Positions 23,253-35,750 are shown, counted from the first letter of the stretch. The stretch: DNA of 64,000 nucleotides from Tuctoria greenei (GCA_036927565.1 JAYESD010000004.1:161669697-161733696); one strand, 5' to 3'. Numbers and translations are program-made. The notes: a model not told the origin generated them from the letters alone.

Positions 23253-26200
23253 TGTAAAATCCCACTTAATTCTAAATATGAATTTCAGTGGTCAGTTAAA
23301 TTCAAATTTAATTGGGTTCAAGATATGGTCATGTACATAAACTTGAACCTATTCAATTCCTTTTTCTTCTCATGTTTTAAATTTTATTAACATGAGAAAC
23401 ATACTTCACCAATAATCTTAAAATAATTCAAATATCATTCCTGCAAAATTTTGGAGTATTTGAATGGGGTTTGCTTGGGCAAATCAATTTATAGTACCTC
23501 ATATACTCAAATAAACAAATAGCATATAGCTACTGTATACACATGCCCTGTCAAGAACATTCAAATCTGAGGCTATAAATTTTTCTATAGTCTTATAAAA
23601 TTGCAAATAAGCTCCTTGAAAAGTTTCATGAATTTTGGAGTCCATTTTATTTGAGACGATCAGCAAATTTGAACCAAGTTTAAATTCAAATTCAAAATCT
23701 GGTCAAATATACTTGAACATAGAGATCTAAACACACCTTTGTCTTCAGCACATTTTTCTTGACTTAGCCATGAAGTTTCATGATTTTTGGAGTTCATTTA
23801 CTATTTCTAAATGAATTATTAAAGTGGCAGTAGCTGTAAGGCTGACTGGCGGGGCCCACCAGTCAGCATGCCCATGTGCGCCGCTATCCAGCACGCGCTG
23901 CGCGCGCCACCGCGACGGCGTGCATGCCCAACACGACAGCGGTGAGCTACTCCCGTTTGAGCACTATAAATATCGCCCCTGGCTCCTCCTTATCACTCCA
24001 CGGTTGAGCCTATCGTCTTCCCTCACGTTGAGCCGACGGGCTGCGCCATTTTCGCCCCGCGCGCAAGATTCCGACCGCCGGCACCGCGCGCCCGTTGCCG
24101 GACAGCCGAAGGCCTCTCGCGCCAAGCTCTCAACGGCAAGGTTGTTCCCCACTCTCTCGTCTAGCCTCTGATTCACTCCTGTCGTTCTTTTGTTGAGATT
24201 TTGGCCGGTATTTTGAAGCTAACCCGGAGCTCGCCGTCGTGTTCACCGAGCACCGTCTCTGCTCCACGGTGCCAGGCTGCTGCAAGCAGTTTCGTGCTTT
24301 GACTCCAATAGCAAAGTGGTCCGCCTGGACACGCTGTGCACGACGGTGAAAGCCGTTCCTTGTTTACATGAGTATTGAGCAAGTTAGCTAAGTTTTACTC
24401 TCGACCGAAGCTTATGAACTCACTCGGTTTTTTATTCAATTCGAGTTCCACACTTGATCACTCTCCACAATTGCTAGCAAATAGTTTCTACACTTCTTTG
24501 CGCACCCTCTCGAACTGGAATCACAAAAATGATAGACCGTAGCTCGAGAATCACGAGTTCTCCCCTCTGCCATTAAGAAGTTGCTTCTGTCGCCGTCGAT
24601 GATGGTTTTGCCGATCGTTACACGATGATCTCACCTTCCCATCACCTTACTCATGGTTCCAGGAGACTTCCCCAGCCTTTTTAGAAGAATTTTAGCCACG
24701 GAGCGACGGTTCCGACATGGACGGAACCCTAGCCGCCGCCGCCGCCGCTGATGCGCCGCTGTTTCCGACCGTCGGCAGACCTCACCGACCCCACCATCGT
24801 GCTCAGCACAGGATTTTAAGGTTGGGCGCCCAAGATTAGGTGCTGCGGTGGCCGGGAACTCAGATCCGGCGAGGCTCGCCGGAGCGCGGCGCCGCGGGAG
24901 CCCCTGCGCGCCGCCCGCGTCGGGAGGTTGAAGACGACGCAGCGGGCCCCGCGCGTCTGCGTCTGTCAACCCCCGTCGGATCTGGTGTGGCCACGAGATC
25001 TGTTGTGGCTATGCGGCGTTTCTCTGTGGTCCCCGTGTGGTGTGATTGCCATTGGTCCGTTTTAAAACGGTGGGGCCCACGGTTTAATTCAAGTTAGAAT
25101 TTAATTCCAGATTTGACTTCAAATTAGAAAATCCATAACTCTCTGTAGACTGCTCCAAAAATCTTCAAACAAATTTTGTTTGAAAGCCCTTGAGCTCTAG
25201 TTTCTGTTAGTACCAATTAGGTTTTGTGAAACTTAATTTTAAATGCTGTAGAAAACAATCTTTCCAAATATGAATACAATTTTTCCGGATGAACTGTCCA
25301 CTGGAAAAATCTCCAAAATTCACATAAAATACATTATCCTATTCTTGATTTCCAGAAAGAATTTGGGAGCCATTGCACTTGTAGAACCCTCTGTATAATT
25401 CAATTACCTTTTTTAGTCATTGAATTATTACAGATGTTAAGTTGCTTTATTGTGTCCCAAATTTGGACTGAACCTTCCTTTAGTCATATACCAGTCCCTG
25501 TAAAATTTGGGATTTGATTGACTTAGTCTCCTGGTTCTAATTCAGTTGCCAACTTAATGTTAATTGAAAAGCTAAAATTCAGATATAAAATAATTCCAGA
25601 AATTCTTGCCAACTTTGAAATTTAATACCTCCTTCACCAAGGCTTAGAAATTTATGAAACCAATTTGGATAGAACCAAAACAACATCCTCTATCATGATC
25701 ATCAACTGGAAGCTATGCTCAAGCTACAGTTTCTTCTCTAAAATTCTTGGAAGTTTATTGCTTACCATAATTTTAGAGACAACAAACTACTTTGATCATC
25801 TCCTGTTCTTTGCAAGAGTATTCCTGTAGTCTCTAACATCTACCATAAAAATCCCAAAGCCAAAGAAGATCATTCACTCACTATAACCATAGTTAGAAAC
25901 TTATGAACTATATGCACCTTATGATTTATTAGCATTCCTATATGCATGTTGTGTAGTGATCGATATTGACGAGAAGTGTCGCTTGGAGGAGAAGGCCAAG
26001 GTGTCCACTTGAAGTCCTTGGCGGAGCCTTCAGAGAAGGATCCTTAACAATTGACATTTAATCGAGTCACAAACTAAGGCAAGCCCCGGTTTGCATTTAA
26101 GAGCTTTTCAAAGTTTTCCAGTTTATTAACTTACGTCTTCAGTTGATATTGTGCATTTACGTATAAGGTGATTGATACTCCACTTGCATGACCACAAATC

Positions 26201-27519
26201 CTAGGGGTTGGTTGGAACGAGTTATAGTTTGACCTATAGTAACTGCTTTGCTAATGTATAGGAAATCCGGTAGAAGTCGAGTAGTTGGAATCTACTCGCG
26301 AGGTAGGAATAACAGTTCACATGAGGGTGTAAGATTAAAAATGGCTTATGAAATAAATACGAGACCGGGCAGGGGGAATAGGAGTCGACGAGATGGAGTC
26401 TCGGGTGCATAGCCCTGCCTGTGTCGCTTGAGGACCGTGCCGTATGCGGCACCGTTGGGCAAGCTTGAACTGTACCAGTTGCATAATGGTATATGGGCCC
26501 ATTAAACTGATGTAACTCCAGACTGTAGTGTGGAGACTCCTCGGTTGTCCTTGAATGGAGATGCGAAGGCAGAAAGGTGTAAATCTCCTAGCGGAACGTT
26601 TTGACGTGTCCGTGTAGGGGACCTTTTGCTCGGGATGAAGAGTTTTGTCGACATTGGGGTCTTGGGTGAAAGGTGGCCACGTATGACGCGGGGAGGAGAG
26701 CACGTATGTGTCTCCCACGCGGGTGTGCGTGTCGTGCAGTCCGGGTGTGTCCTGATTGCAATCACCGTCCCTCGCGGTAATAGAGTACCACTTGTCCGTC
26801 GCTGTCGTGACGTAGTAAATACCAAAGAAGCCAAAAAAATATGTTGTATTGAATTATATTTGCTTTGCAACCTTATATGACTTAAAGATAGCAAAATTAA
26901 AAGTTTACATTTTCCCCATACTTTAGCTGTAATAGCATTATGTGCTTTGAGCATGTCATATCATCGGCAAAGTGTTTCTTGTTTGATTGTGGAGTCTATG
27001 ATGTGCCGTGCTTAAAGAATGTCATTTGCTACTAAAAACATGATTATAAGGATTCACTTGTAGGCGAGTCTATTTATGCTATTCCTTACCTATGCTTAGT
27101 ACTCACCCCTGCATATGTCTAGTGAGACGGGTTAGTCTTGCTGAGCCTTATGCTCACATTTGCGCTTTAACGATTTTTGCAGGTATTAGGTTCATTTCTG
27201 CTGTTCAGGTTGTACATGAGATCTCGAGGTATCGAGATAAATCTCATGTGAACCACGCCGCTGCTGAATGTTCTTCTTGTTGCTAATGAGAAGCGTCCTA
27301 GGGCATGGACGTCTTCTCTCCTGCTTAGTTAGATGAGATTATGTGTATGTATTTTTCCGCTGCGTGTGTACCCCTGTGGTACACTCTTTTGTGAACTCTT
27401 CTTATTATGAAATGAAAACTTTATATGTTTCTGGTATCCTTTTCGTGTGTGCTGTTAGGTGCCGCATCGCACGACACCACCCAATGAGATCCTCGAATGC
27501 GTGGACTCCGGTCCCCACA
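23253..27519 (+). mobile_element. Element A 3' LTR
   Basis: Begins tgtaaaatccc and ends ggtccccaca like the 5' LTR, with similar length. Its own TATA box is at 23965. The differences from the 5' LTR are scattered and uneven along the length. No genes inside. Confidence 0.92.
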
Positions 27520-27524
27520 CCAAG
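27520..27524. repeat. Target site duplication of element A (right)
   Basis: CCAAG, identical to 12112-12116; the Z LTR resumes after it. Confidence 0.9.
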
Positions 27525-27802
27525 AGCATAAAAACACATCTCCCCACACATAGAAGGTATTCAAAATTGAAAATATTTGAGTATTCAGGTTTGGGATTGG
27601 GAGATCGTTGTCTACGCATCATTAAGCTCTTGGGGTTTGATATCTTTACACTCTTGCATTACTTGTAATCTTTTCGAGTGTATTCGATCATTTTTCTGCT
27701 GTAATTATTGTGGGAGCCCTCAACGTGTGAGGTTGCCCCACAAACTCCTGTGATTACCCGTGATAGTTGACTCAAGTTGGCCTTGTGTCGTGACTTGACG
27801 AG
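27525..27802 (+). mobile_element. Z 5' LTR, segment 2
   Basis: Continues the R/U5 region of the Z LTR, with 'cttgcattacttgtaatctt' and a T-rich stretch, until element B begins. The last five bases (27798-27802, ACGAG) are the target duplication of B. No coding capacity. Confidence 0.75.
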
Positions 27803-28666
27803 TGATGAGTAGGTTTAGGCCCGATCTTTCGAAAGGTATGTCGATTGGGGTGGAGAACTTGACGTTGATGATCCGCGACACTCGAGCGGTATGAGTACCC
27901 CTGCAATCACTACACGACAGCTCCATTGGTTATCAACCGTGCTGCACATGCTTGACATTGCCAAGAAGGCTAATCCCTGCAAGTGCACCCGAGAACACAG
28001 GCAATAACGTAGAAGACACGATCTGAAATCGCGAAGTTGGGGTCTCACAAACCGTAGAATGGCTATATTATTGATCTAAGCAAAACCCACCGAATATGAC
28101 CGGCGGCTGCAGTATTTATAGGCTAGTGTTGGACCAAAACACGATTAGACGTGTCACTAATGGACTCTTACGGGATACAAGGCCCAAAGGCCCGATTCGG
28201 TGGTGCAGCACCGGACAAAAATCTGTACTATACTTGTTTCGACGATTCCCAATGACTCCGAAGGAACTTTGAGGTGGGACCAGAACCATTGGAAAGTTTA
28301 TCTTCTCCTCTTTCCGTGCATATGTAGAACGTCGAAAATGGAGTCCGTATGCCTCCCGGGCGTCCGTTTTAAGGTGGACAGCTCCTGGACTCCGAGTTGA
28401 ACTCGAGTCCGAGTTGTAAACTGTTTCCGTCAACTTGTGGACGTCCCAGCTGGTTCTCCACGCTCCCAAGGCCTCTTTCCTTCACTTGTTGATCTTCTCC
28501 ATTATTACTAATAACAATTAAATCATCACATAGCAATTTATTCTCAAAGTCACATGCAAAAGAAGTTAGGAACGAATTCACCTGCTGATTTAATAACCGT
28601 GCTTGTGCTCTTGTGATTGGTCCTTGCAGTTCGATGTGCGTCTCCGCTGTTGTGATGTCCTCATCA
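27803..28666 (-). mobile_element. Element B 3' LTR (left copy)
   Basis: Starts tgatgagtagg and ends cctcatca on the plus strand. On the minus strand its first 300 bp encode the C-terminal tail of Pol (28674-28369). A TATA-type box (minus strand) lies at 28113-28120. Around 9 percent of bases differ from the right copy over the first 240 bp, more than between the LTRs of A. Confidence 0.9.
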
Positions 28667-28674
28667 TCCTCCCC
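28369..28674 (-). pseudogene. CRM-type C-terminal tail (CR motif) of Pol, inside the LTR
   Basis: In frame with integrase but after a TAG at the polypurine tract (28675-28677), the minus strand reads GEDDEDITT, then GPITRAQARLLNQQVNSFL (28611-28570), and ends at a TAA at 28371-28369 after an acidic then polar stretch. The G-P-I-T-R-A-x-A-x-x-L-N core is the CR motif of CRM chromoviruses, proposed to target integration to centromeric chromatin. The frame remains open through about 100 codons within the LTR. Only the single stop separates it from integrase. Assignment is strong because the motif, position and LTR overlap all agree. Confidence 0.85.
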
Positions 28675-28683
28675 CTATTGAAT
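28667..28683 (-). other. Polypurine tract of element B
   Basis: On the minus strand ATTCAATAGGGGGAGGA abuts the 3' LTR (28666). The TAG stop that separates integrase from the CR tail lies inside it. Confidence 0.8.
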
Positions 28684-29950
28684 TGGAGTCGTCTTCGACT
28701 CAAGTTCATCTTCTTCTCCCAAGTACGGTCGCAAATCTGAAATGTTAAATGTAGGACTAACCTCAAAATCGGGAGGCAATTCAAGCTTATATGCATTATC
28801 ATTAATCTTTTCAATGATCCTAAAAGGACCAGCAGCTCGTGGCATAAGTTTAGATTTTCTCAAGTCGGGAAATCGCTCTTTTCTCAAATGTAACTACACC
28901 AAATCACCCGGTTCAAATTTTACTTCTTTTCTACCTTTACTACCTGCAATCCTATACTTCTCATTCATTATTTCAATATTTTTCTTTGTAGTTTCATGCA
29001 TTTTAAGAATGAATTCATATCGTTGTGTAGCATCCATATTTATAGTTTCTGAAGGAGGCAAAGGTAGTAAATCAATAGGAGCACGGAGATTGAAACCATA
29101 CACTACCTGGAATGGACTTACCTTTGTCGTGGAGTGAATGGATCTGTTGTAAGCAAATTCTATATCTGGTAAACACTCCTCCCACAACTTCAAATTTGTT
29201 TTCAAGAGAGCCCGCAACATAGTGGATAAAGTACGATTAACTACCTCGATCTGTCCATCCGTTTGTGGGTGACATGTACTTGAAAAGCAACTTGATTCCC
29301 GATTTATACCACAAAGTTCTCCAAAAATGACTTAAAATTTTTGAATCATGATCAGAAACAATGGTATTTGGCACACCATGTAAACGAACAATTTCCGTCA
29401 TAAATAAATTAGCAATGTGTGAGGCATTATCATTCTTATGACAAGGTATAAAGTGTGCCATTTTGGAAAAATGATCAACAACTACAAAAATACTATCCCT
29501 CCCCCTCTTAGTCCTAGGCAATCCCAAAACAAAGTCCATAGAAATATCCTCCCAAGGTACACTAGGAACAGGAAGAGGCATATAAAGACCATGTGGGTTA
29601 AGGCGAGACTTAGCTTTGGTGCAAGTAGTGCATCGTGACACGTAGCGCTCGACATCACGCCTCATCTTTGGCCAAAATAAGTGTGTGGACAGCACGTCTT
29701 CAGTTTTCTTCACTCTAAAATGTCCCATTAAACCTCCTCCATGTGCTTCGTGCAAAAGTAATAGACGAACGGAGCTAGCTGGAACGCATAGCTTGTTAGC
29801 ATGATAGAGAAGACCCTCTCGCAGCACATATTTATTCCAAATTCTTTCTTCTCTACAATTTTCAAAAGCATATTTGAAGTCCAAATCAGTAGGATATAAT
29901 GCTTCAATTGTTTCCAAACCAAAGATTTTATGATCAAGTTGGGACAGCAT
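28675..29950 (-). pseudogene. Element B integrase pseudogene
   Basis: The zinc region HEAHGGGLMGHFRVKKT...YVSRCTTC (H-H-C-C) is intact near 29735-29635. DDE residues are visible: SMDFVLGLP (first Asp, near 29540), TIVSDHDSKILSHFW (second Asp, near 29360) and, after a frame change near 29270, QTDGQIEVVN (Glu near 29250). The core continues to VYGFNLRAPIDLLPLP. A stop at about 28894 is followed by the GPY-type end (GPFRIIEKINDNAYKLELP) and ISDLRPYLGEEDELES. Integrase joins the element DNA to the host chromosome. Frame changes and stops inactivate it. Confidence 0.9.
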
Positions 29951-32104
29951 GGTATAACGCCTAGATAATGCATCGGCAATGATATTTTCCTTCCCTTTCT
30001 TATGCTTAATGTTGTATGGAAACGACTCTATGAACTCAATCCATTTAGCATGTCATTTATTCAGATTGGTTTGACACTTAAGATACTTCAATGATTCATG
30101 ATCGGAATGTATGACAAACTCCTTAGACCAAAGATAATGTTGCCAAGTTTGTAATACACGCACTAAGGCATACAATTCCTTATCATAAGTAGAATAATTC
30201 AGAGAAGGACCATGAAGTTTTTCACTAAAGAAAGCAACGGGTTTACCTCCTTGTATGAGAATGCCTCCAATACCAATGCCGCTTGCATCGCATTCTAGCT
30301 CAAAGGTCTTGTCAAAATCAGGAAGTTGTAGCAACGGTGCTTGTGTAAGCTTCGATTTGAGAGCATCAAAAGCTTGTTGCTGCTGTTCGCCCCATCGAAA
30401 TGGAACTCCCTTCTTCGTTAGCTCATGTAGAGGTGCTGCAATAGTGCTGAAATCCCGCACAAAGCGCCGATAAAAACGTGCAAGACCAAGAAAACTACGA
30501 ACCCGTGTGACGGTTGTTGGGGCTGGCCAGCTGGTGATTGCTTCAATTTTTGCCTCATCCATCTCAATTCCCTGCGAGGAAACGACATAGCCAAGAAACG
30601 AGACTCGATTGGTGCAAAAGACAAACTTTTCGAGGTTACCAAACAAACGTGCATCTCTCAAAACAGTAAAAACAACACGTAAATGATCAATATGTTCATC
30701 ATATGACTTGCTATAAATGAGGATATCATTGAAGTAAACCACCACAAATTGTCCAATGAAAGCACGTAAAACCTCGTTCATTAATCGCATAAAGGTGCTG
30801 GGTGCATTAGTTAAACCAAAAGGCATGACTAACCACTCATAAAGTCCAAACTTGGTTTTAAATGCAGTTTTCCATTCATCTCCTAGTGCCATTCTAATTT
30901 GGTGGTAACCACTACGCAAGTCAATTTTTGTGAAGATGATAGCACCACTCAATTCATCAAGCATGTCATCTAATCGAGGAATAGGATAACGATATCGAAT
31001 GGTGATGTTATTAATCGCTCAAGAATCAACACACATGCGCCAACTACCATCTTTCTTAGGAACCAAAAGAACAGGAACGGAACAAGGGATAAGGCTTTCA
31101 CGAATGTACCCACGGTCCAAAAGATATTGGACTTGTCGCTGAATTTCCTTAGTTTCTTGTGGATTCGCCCTGTATGCTGCACGATTTGGCAAACTTGCTC
31201 CTGGAATCAAATCGATCTTGTGTTCAATGCCTCTCATCGGTGGTAAACCAGGGGGTATCTCAGAGGGAAACACATCCTCAAACTCCTGCAAAAGGTTAGA
31301 AACAGCAGGGGGCAATGCAATAGACAATTCATGAAGTGAAAACATGGCTTCTTTGCAAACTAAAGCATAGCACATCCCCTTAGCATCGAATAAATCAGCA
31401 AGGTCAGATTTAGTTGCGAGCAACGATGGTGATTTTAACTTAATAACTTGCTGTTTTTCAGATTCTAATTTAGTTGCTTTGCCATCACGAATTTTACTCT
31501 TCTCAAAATGCACAATTTCAGCAGGAGTCGTAGGCAGCAAAGTGATTTTCTTTCCCTTATGCATGAGAGTATATTTATTGGTTCTACCATGATGAATAGC
31601 ATCTGTATCAAATTTCCAAGGACGACCCAATAAAAGAGAATAAGCATCCGTAGGAACAACATCAAAATCAGCAAAATCATGGTATGAACCAATTGAAAAA
31701 TGTGTTCTCGCTGTTTGTGTTACCCGAACCTTACCGCTGTTGTTGAACCATTGAATGTGGTACGGATGAGGGTGTGCTCTTGTTGTCAAACCAAGTTTCT
31801 TGATGATGTCCGTGTTCACCAAGTTATTGCAGCTACCTCCATCAATTATAGTGTGTACACGGCAGTCCTTGACGACGAGAAACATGTGGAAGAGGTTGTG
31901 CCGTTGTAGCTTGTCGTTGGTCTCCACTTTGGAGCTCAAGGCATGCTGCACAATGATGCTCCTATAGTTCTCCGTCGCCGCTGTACCAAGTACCTCTTCT
32001 TCGGTGTGTTCTTCATTTGGATATGTAAAATCAGTAGCAAGAGAATATTCATCTTCAACATCCGAAGTACTATCATACCCGCCATCGTCGCGTGCTATGT
32101 ATGC
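29951..32104 (-). pseudogene. Element B protease, reverse transcriptase, RNase H pseudogene
   Basis: Directly downstream of the gag stop and in the same frame, suggesting one original Gag-Pol polyprotein. Protease is recognised by HTIIDGGSCNNLVN near 31850. RT shows VPKKDGSWRMCVDS, then a TGA at 31021-31019 in the usual D-C/Y-R-A position, then FTKIDLRSGYHQIRM and MPFGLTNAPSTFM. The palm motif reads VYFNDILIYS; the first catalytic Asp is Asn (codon 30730-30728). RNase H has ELECDASGIGIGGIL, DKELYALV and SDHESLKYL. A stop near 30053 follows CQTNLNK. The connection to integrase (KHKKGKENIIADALSRR) is still readable. Confidence 0.9.
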
Positions 32105-33198
32105 TCATTTGCTCGGGCAATCTCTCATCATGTGACCAAGTCCCAGGCAGTGGTGACACTTAATGTCGGAAGTACGACCCGTAGAAGGAGTTGATGACGA
32201 AGGCTTGAATGATGTCGCCTTGCTGCCTTCCGGCACGCGAGAAGGTGGAGCAGTAGGTATAGTTCTTTGGCCGCCATTGGGTGGTGTAGTCGCTGCACGG
32301 GGGGTCGAAGATGGTGCTGTTTTGGATGGTGTAGTCACTGCACGCGGCGTGAAGTTGCTCCTCGTGCGATGTTGCTGTTGTTGTTGGCCCTGCAATTCTT
32401 TTTCTGCCAACATAGCAAGCTGAAACAATCTGTTAACAGTATCATATTCCTTGTAATCAACAATGTCCTGAATTTCACGCCTCAACCCCCCATAAAAACG
32501 AGCTATTTTATCATCCATGTCCTCTACTACCCCACAACACAGCATACCCTTTTGTAACTCTTGATAATACTCCTCTACGGACATGTTACCTTGGTCTAAG
32601 CGCTGCAATTTTTTGCGAAGGTCCGCTGAAAAGATAGAGGAACAACTCGAACACGCATAGCTTCCTTTAATCTATCCCATGTTGGAGGATCAGTTCTAGT
32701 TTTAACAAGTTCATTCCACCATATGATAGCAAAGTCCTTAAACTCACTAGTGGCTTGACGATCTCTATGTTGTTCAGGAACAAGATGGGAATTAAATTTT
32801 TTCTCTACTGTCATCTCCCAATCAAGATAAGCATCAGCATCATAAGCACCAGAAAAAGAGGGTATAGTAAATTTCACTTTAGCAAAAGGATCATAAGGAG
32901 GACGATTATAACTGTTATGATTATTACCTCCCATACCTCGACAATAAAGTGGCAGTCTTGGCTAATTATTGTGATCTTCCAGCTCATCATAAGCATTTTC
33001 TTCTTGTCTTCCAGCGAGAGACAACCGAGCCTCAAAAGTATTCATCCGAAGAGCAAGGTCATCCAGTTGGCGAGTCAAGTTCGCCAATGACTCCTCCGTT
33101 GCTGCGTTGTATTTGGCGAACATATCCATCATGGTCTTCATCATATCAGGTAACTCAGCATGTTGAACACATTCGTCATCATTGTCTTCTCCTTCCAT
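32105..33198 (-). pseudogene. Element B Gag pseudogene
   Basis: ATG at 33198 opens an acidic N-terminus with a Leu-rich amphipathic stretch, stopped near 32962. The capsid part (PPYDPFAKVKFTIPSFSGAY, then DWEMTVEKKF and WWNELV) follows in the same direction, with a frame change near 32600. A Gln-rich and then Pro/Ser/Thr-rich linker leads to a perfect CCHC knuckle, CHHCLGLGHMMRDC, near 32145-32110. The knuckle binds the RNA genome. A TGA just after CPSK separates Gag from Pol and probably replaces a CGA codon. Confidence 0.9.
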
Positions 33199-34445
33199 TG
33201 TTAGTAGGAAACAAAAGACAACAAAAAAATATGTTATCCCTATCAACTACAGTGACAATGTGGAAGGTGGAAGAAAACAATTTCTCTCACTCACGCGTCT
33301 TACCACACTCTTACAAGTGTTCTTACCGACACAATAGGTGGTGTGGACGGTGAGATGAACCAATGAAGCATGGGGTGATTGCAAAGGTACTTGTTATGCT
33401 CAAGAGAAAGGTGGAGCTTGGATGGCACAATATGGTGGCTAATAAGCTGAAAATCGTTAACAGCTAAACAAAGTTGAATAAGTATTCAATGTAGGAAACT
33501 GTTGCTGGTCAACAGAGTGCCCTAGAGCCTAGCACAACACAAGGAAGAATCAAGGCAAAAGAAATACAGAATGATATAGCCAACAAAATAGCACCTAGTG
33601 GTATAGGCCAATTGCTTTAATATACGTGCTCTTCACTATTTTTTTCTTTTTTGTAATATTTTTTGATATTTTTCTTTACTCAAGAGCACAAATATAGAAA
33701 GCACACAAATTTGCAGCACAATTGGATGTAATATGCGGCCTATAGAAAATCAAGAAGATTCTTTAAAAATCGTGCTGAAACTTCGGAGGCCGGATAGCCT
33801 ATCTTCCGAGGGGAATTTGGGCAATCTAATTTCGCCGAACGCGTCTACGCAGCGGAAAATCGGATGCGAAATTTCGCGTATATGAATTTGAAAAAAAAAT
33901 CGCCCGATTTCGAGTTCGTATGCGAAAGTTATGGCCGTTTTAAGATAGGCTGTCCGAGTTGCGCTTTTTTGGATGTTGATTCCAACTCGGTTTGAGAACA
34001 GAACTCGCAATCGATATGAAAACAGGGAATTTGCACAGCAACTAATGGGGTGGTGTGTGATGATTCAAGGATGAGTGGCACAAAGATTTGTCACCTAATC
34101 TAGGGCTGGCAATGCGGGAGTTCACGCAAGGCGGCTAGCTAGGGCAAACCGATGAACGTGGTGGATCGGTTTGTTATTTAGGGATTGTGGAATAGGTGTC
34201 GAACAGCAAGAAAACAAGGACGGAACACGATAACTAGGACCCAAAACACAAAGCTAAACCAGTAACAAGATTCGACCACACGAATGCAAACTCAACAATG
34301 CAAACTAAAAAACGAAACTCCAGACACTATAGTCTGGGAAGCGGTAAAAACAATCTAATTTTTTTTGGCTATTCTGTGGACTCTAGATACGAAACAAAAT
34401 CGATCTAATGGAAGGAAAACAAAGATACCTCACGGGCAATCTGGA
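33199..34445 (-). other. Untranslated leader of element B
   Basis: No coding frame of note. Contains a T-rich run (33630-33680) and plain AT/GC-mixed DNA between the PBS and gag. Confidence 0.6.
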
Positions 34446-34457
34446 AATCTGATACCA
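34446..34457 (-). other. Primer binding site of element B
   Basis: The minus strand reads TGGTATCAGATT next to the 5' LTR (34460), matching the first ten bases of the initiator-Met type PBS. Confidence 0.8.
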
Positions 34458-34459
34458 AT

Positions 34460-35322
34460 TGATGAGTAGGTTTTGGCCTGATCTTCCGAAAGGTATGTCG
34501 ATTGGGGTGGAGAACTCGATGTTGATGATCCGCGGCACTCGAGCGGTACGTGTACCCCTGCAATCACTACACCACGGCTCCGTTGGTTATCAACCGTGCT
34601 GCACACGCTTGACCTCGCAAAGAAGGCTAATCCCTGCAAGTGCAACCGAGAACACAAGCAAGAACGTATATGGCACGATCTGAAATCGTGAAGTTGGGGT
34701 CTCACAAACCGTAGAACGGCGATATTATTGATCTAAGCAAAACCAACCGAATATGACCGGCGGCTGCAGTATTTATAGGCTAGGGTTCGACCAAAACATG
34801 ATTAGACGCTTCCCTAATGGACTCTTACGGGATACAAGGCCCAAAGGCCCGATTCGGTGGCGCAGCACCGGACAGAAATCTGGACTCGAATTGTTTCGAC
34901 GATTCCTAATGACTCGGAGGAATTTTGAGGTGGGACCAGAACCATTAGAAATTCTATCTTCTCCTCTTTCCGTGCATATGTAGAACGTCAAAAATGGAGT
35001 CTGTATGACTCCTGGGCATCCGTTTTAAGGTGGACTGCTCCTGGACTACGAGTTGAACTCGAGTCCGAGTTGTAAACTGTTTCCATCAACTTGTGGACAT
35101 CCCAGCTGGTTCTCCATGGTCCCAAGGCCTCTTTACTTCACTTGTTGATATTCTCCATTATTCCTAATAACAATTAAATCATCACATAGCAATCTATTCT
35201 CAAACTCACATGCAAAAGAAGTTAGGAACGAATTCACCTGCTGATTTAGTAACTGTGCTCGTGCTCTTGTGATTGGTCCTTGCAGTTCAATGTGCGTTTC
35301 TGCTGTTGTGATGTCCTCATCA
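34460..35322 (-). mobile_element. Element B 5' LTR (right copy)
   Basis: Transcription is leftward; a TATAAATA box on the minus strand at 34777-34770 fits. Ends are TGATGAG / CTCATCA. It contains the same coding tail as the left copy (for example 35322-35000 on the minus strand) but there it is not linked to Pol. Confidence 0.9.
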
Positions 35323-35327
35323 ACGAG
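35323..35327. repeat. Target site duplication of element B (right)
   Basis: ACGAG, identical to 27798-27802 on the other side of B. Confidence 0.9.
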
Positions 35328-35736
35328 GGAAAAGGGTTTGAAGATACCTGACTCTGTGTGGGATTTTTCAATGAGGAGTAGATCTCTTTGGCGAGATCGA
35401 GCCTTGGTAAAAATACGTGTCTCGCGTGCTTTACTGTTTTATTTTTGCAATTGTCATAATCTAGGGTATTAGAATTGACCTATCAATTAACATTGTATTC
35501 CACGTGCAAGTTTGCAATACAAATTGTTCAATCAAGTTTATTTGAATAGTTGTTTAAATTTCGCTGCTATAACACATACAATTTCTGCTCTAACACTTGA
35601 TCAATTCACACCACACAAGCACGTCGGACTAGTCCGCAGTAACACCGAACAAGTTTGGTCCACCAGGAATTTAACACATTGATTAAGTGAGAAGGAAAAC
35701 TTTAAAAGTGTATTCACCCCCTCTAGGCCACATTCA
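35328..35736 (+). mobile_element. Z 5' LTR, segment 3 (end of LTR)
   Basis: Runs to 'ccccctctaggccacattca', an end typical of SIRE-type LTRs, just before the PBS. It contains another cggactagtccg palindrome at about 35627. The three Z LTR segments add up to about 1.49 kb. Confidence 0.75.
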
Positions 35737-35738
35737 AT

Positions 35739-35750
35739 TGGTATCAGAGC
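35739..35750 (+). other. Primer binding site of element Z
   Basis: TGGTATCAGAGC, two bases after the LTR end; perfect initiator-Met type PBS. Confidence 0.9.

Larger units (their letters stand above)
12117..27519 (+). mobile_element. Element A: Tekay/Del-type chromovirus (Ty3/gypsy), full-length but degenerate
   Basis: The element has two collinear LTRs of about 4.27 kb, a PBS, a leader of about 2.3 kb, gag, one pol frame (PR-RT-RH-INT) ending in a chromodomain, a polypurine tract, and perfect 5-bp target duplications. Total length is 15,403 bp. Long LTRs plus a C-terminal chromodomain on integrase fit the Tekay/Del group. It is inserted in the 5' LTR of Z in the same orientation. Confidence 0.92.
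27803..35322 (-). mobile_element. Element B: CRM-type chromovirus (Ty3/gypsy), minus strand
   Basis: LTRs at 27803-28666 and 34460-35322 (864 and 863 bp) are flanked by ACGAG at 27798-27802 and 35323-35327. The LTRs have 7-bp inverted ends, TGATGAG...CTCATCA. On the minus strand the order is LTR, PBS, gag with CCHC knuckle, PR-RT-RH-INT, polypurine tract, LTR. The coding frame continues past the polypurine tract into the 3' LTR and carries a CR-type motif, the hallmark of the CRM clade, which is enriched at centromeres of grasses. Length 7,520 bp. Confidence 0.9.
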
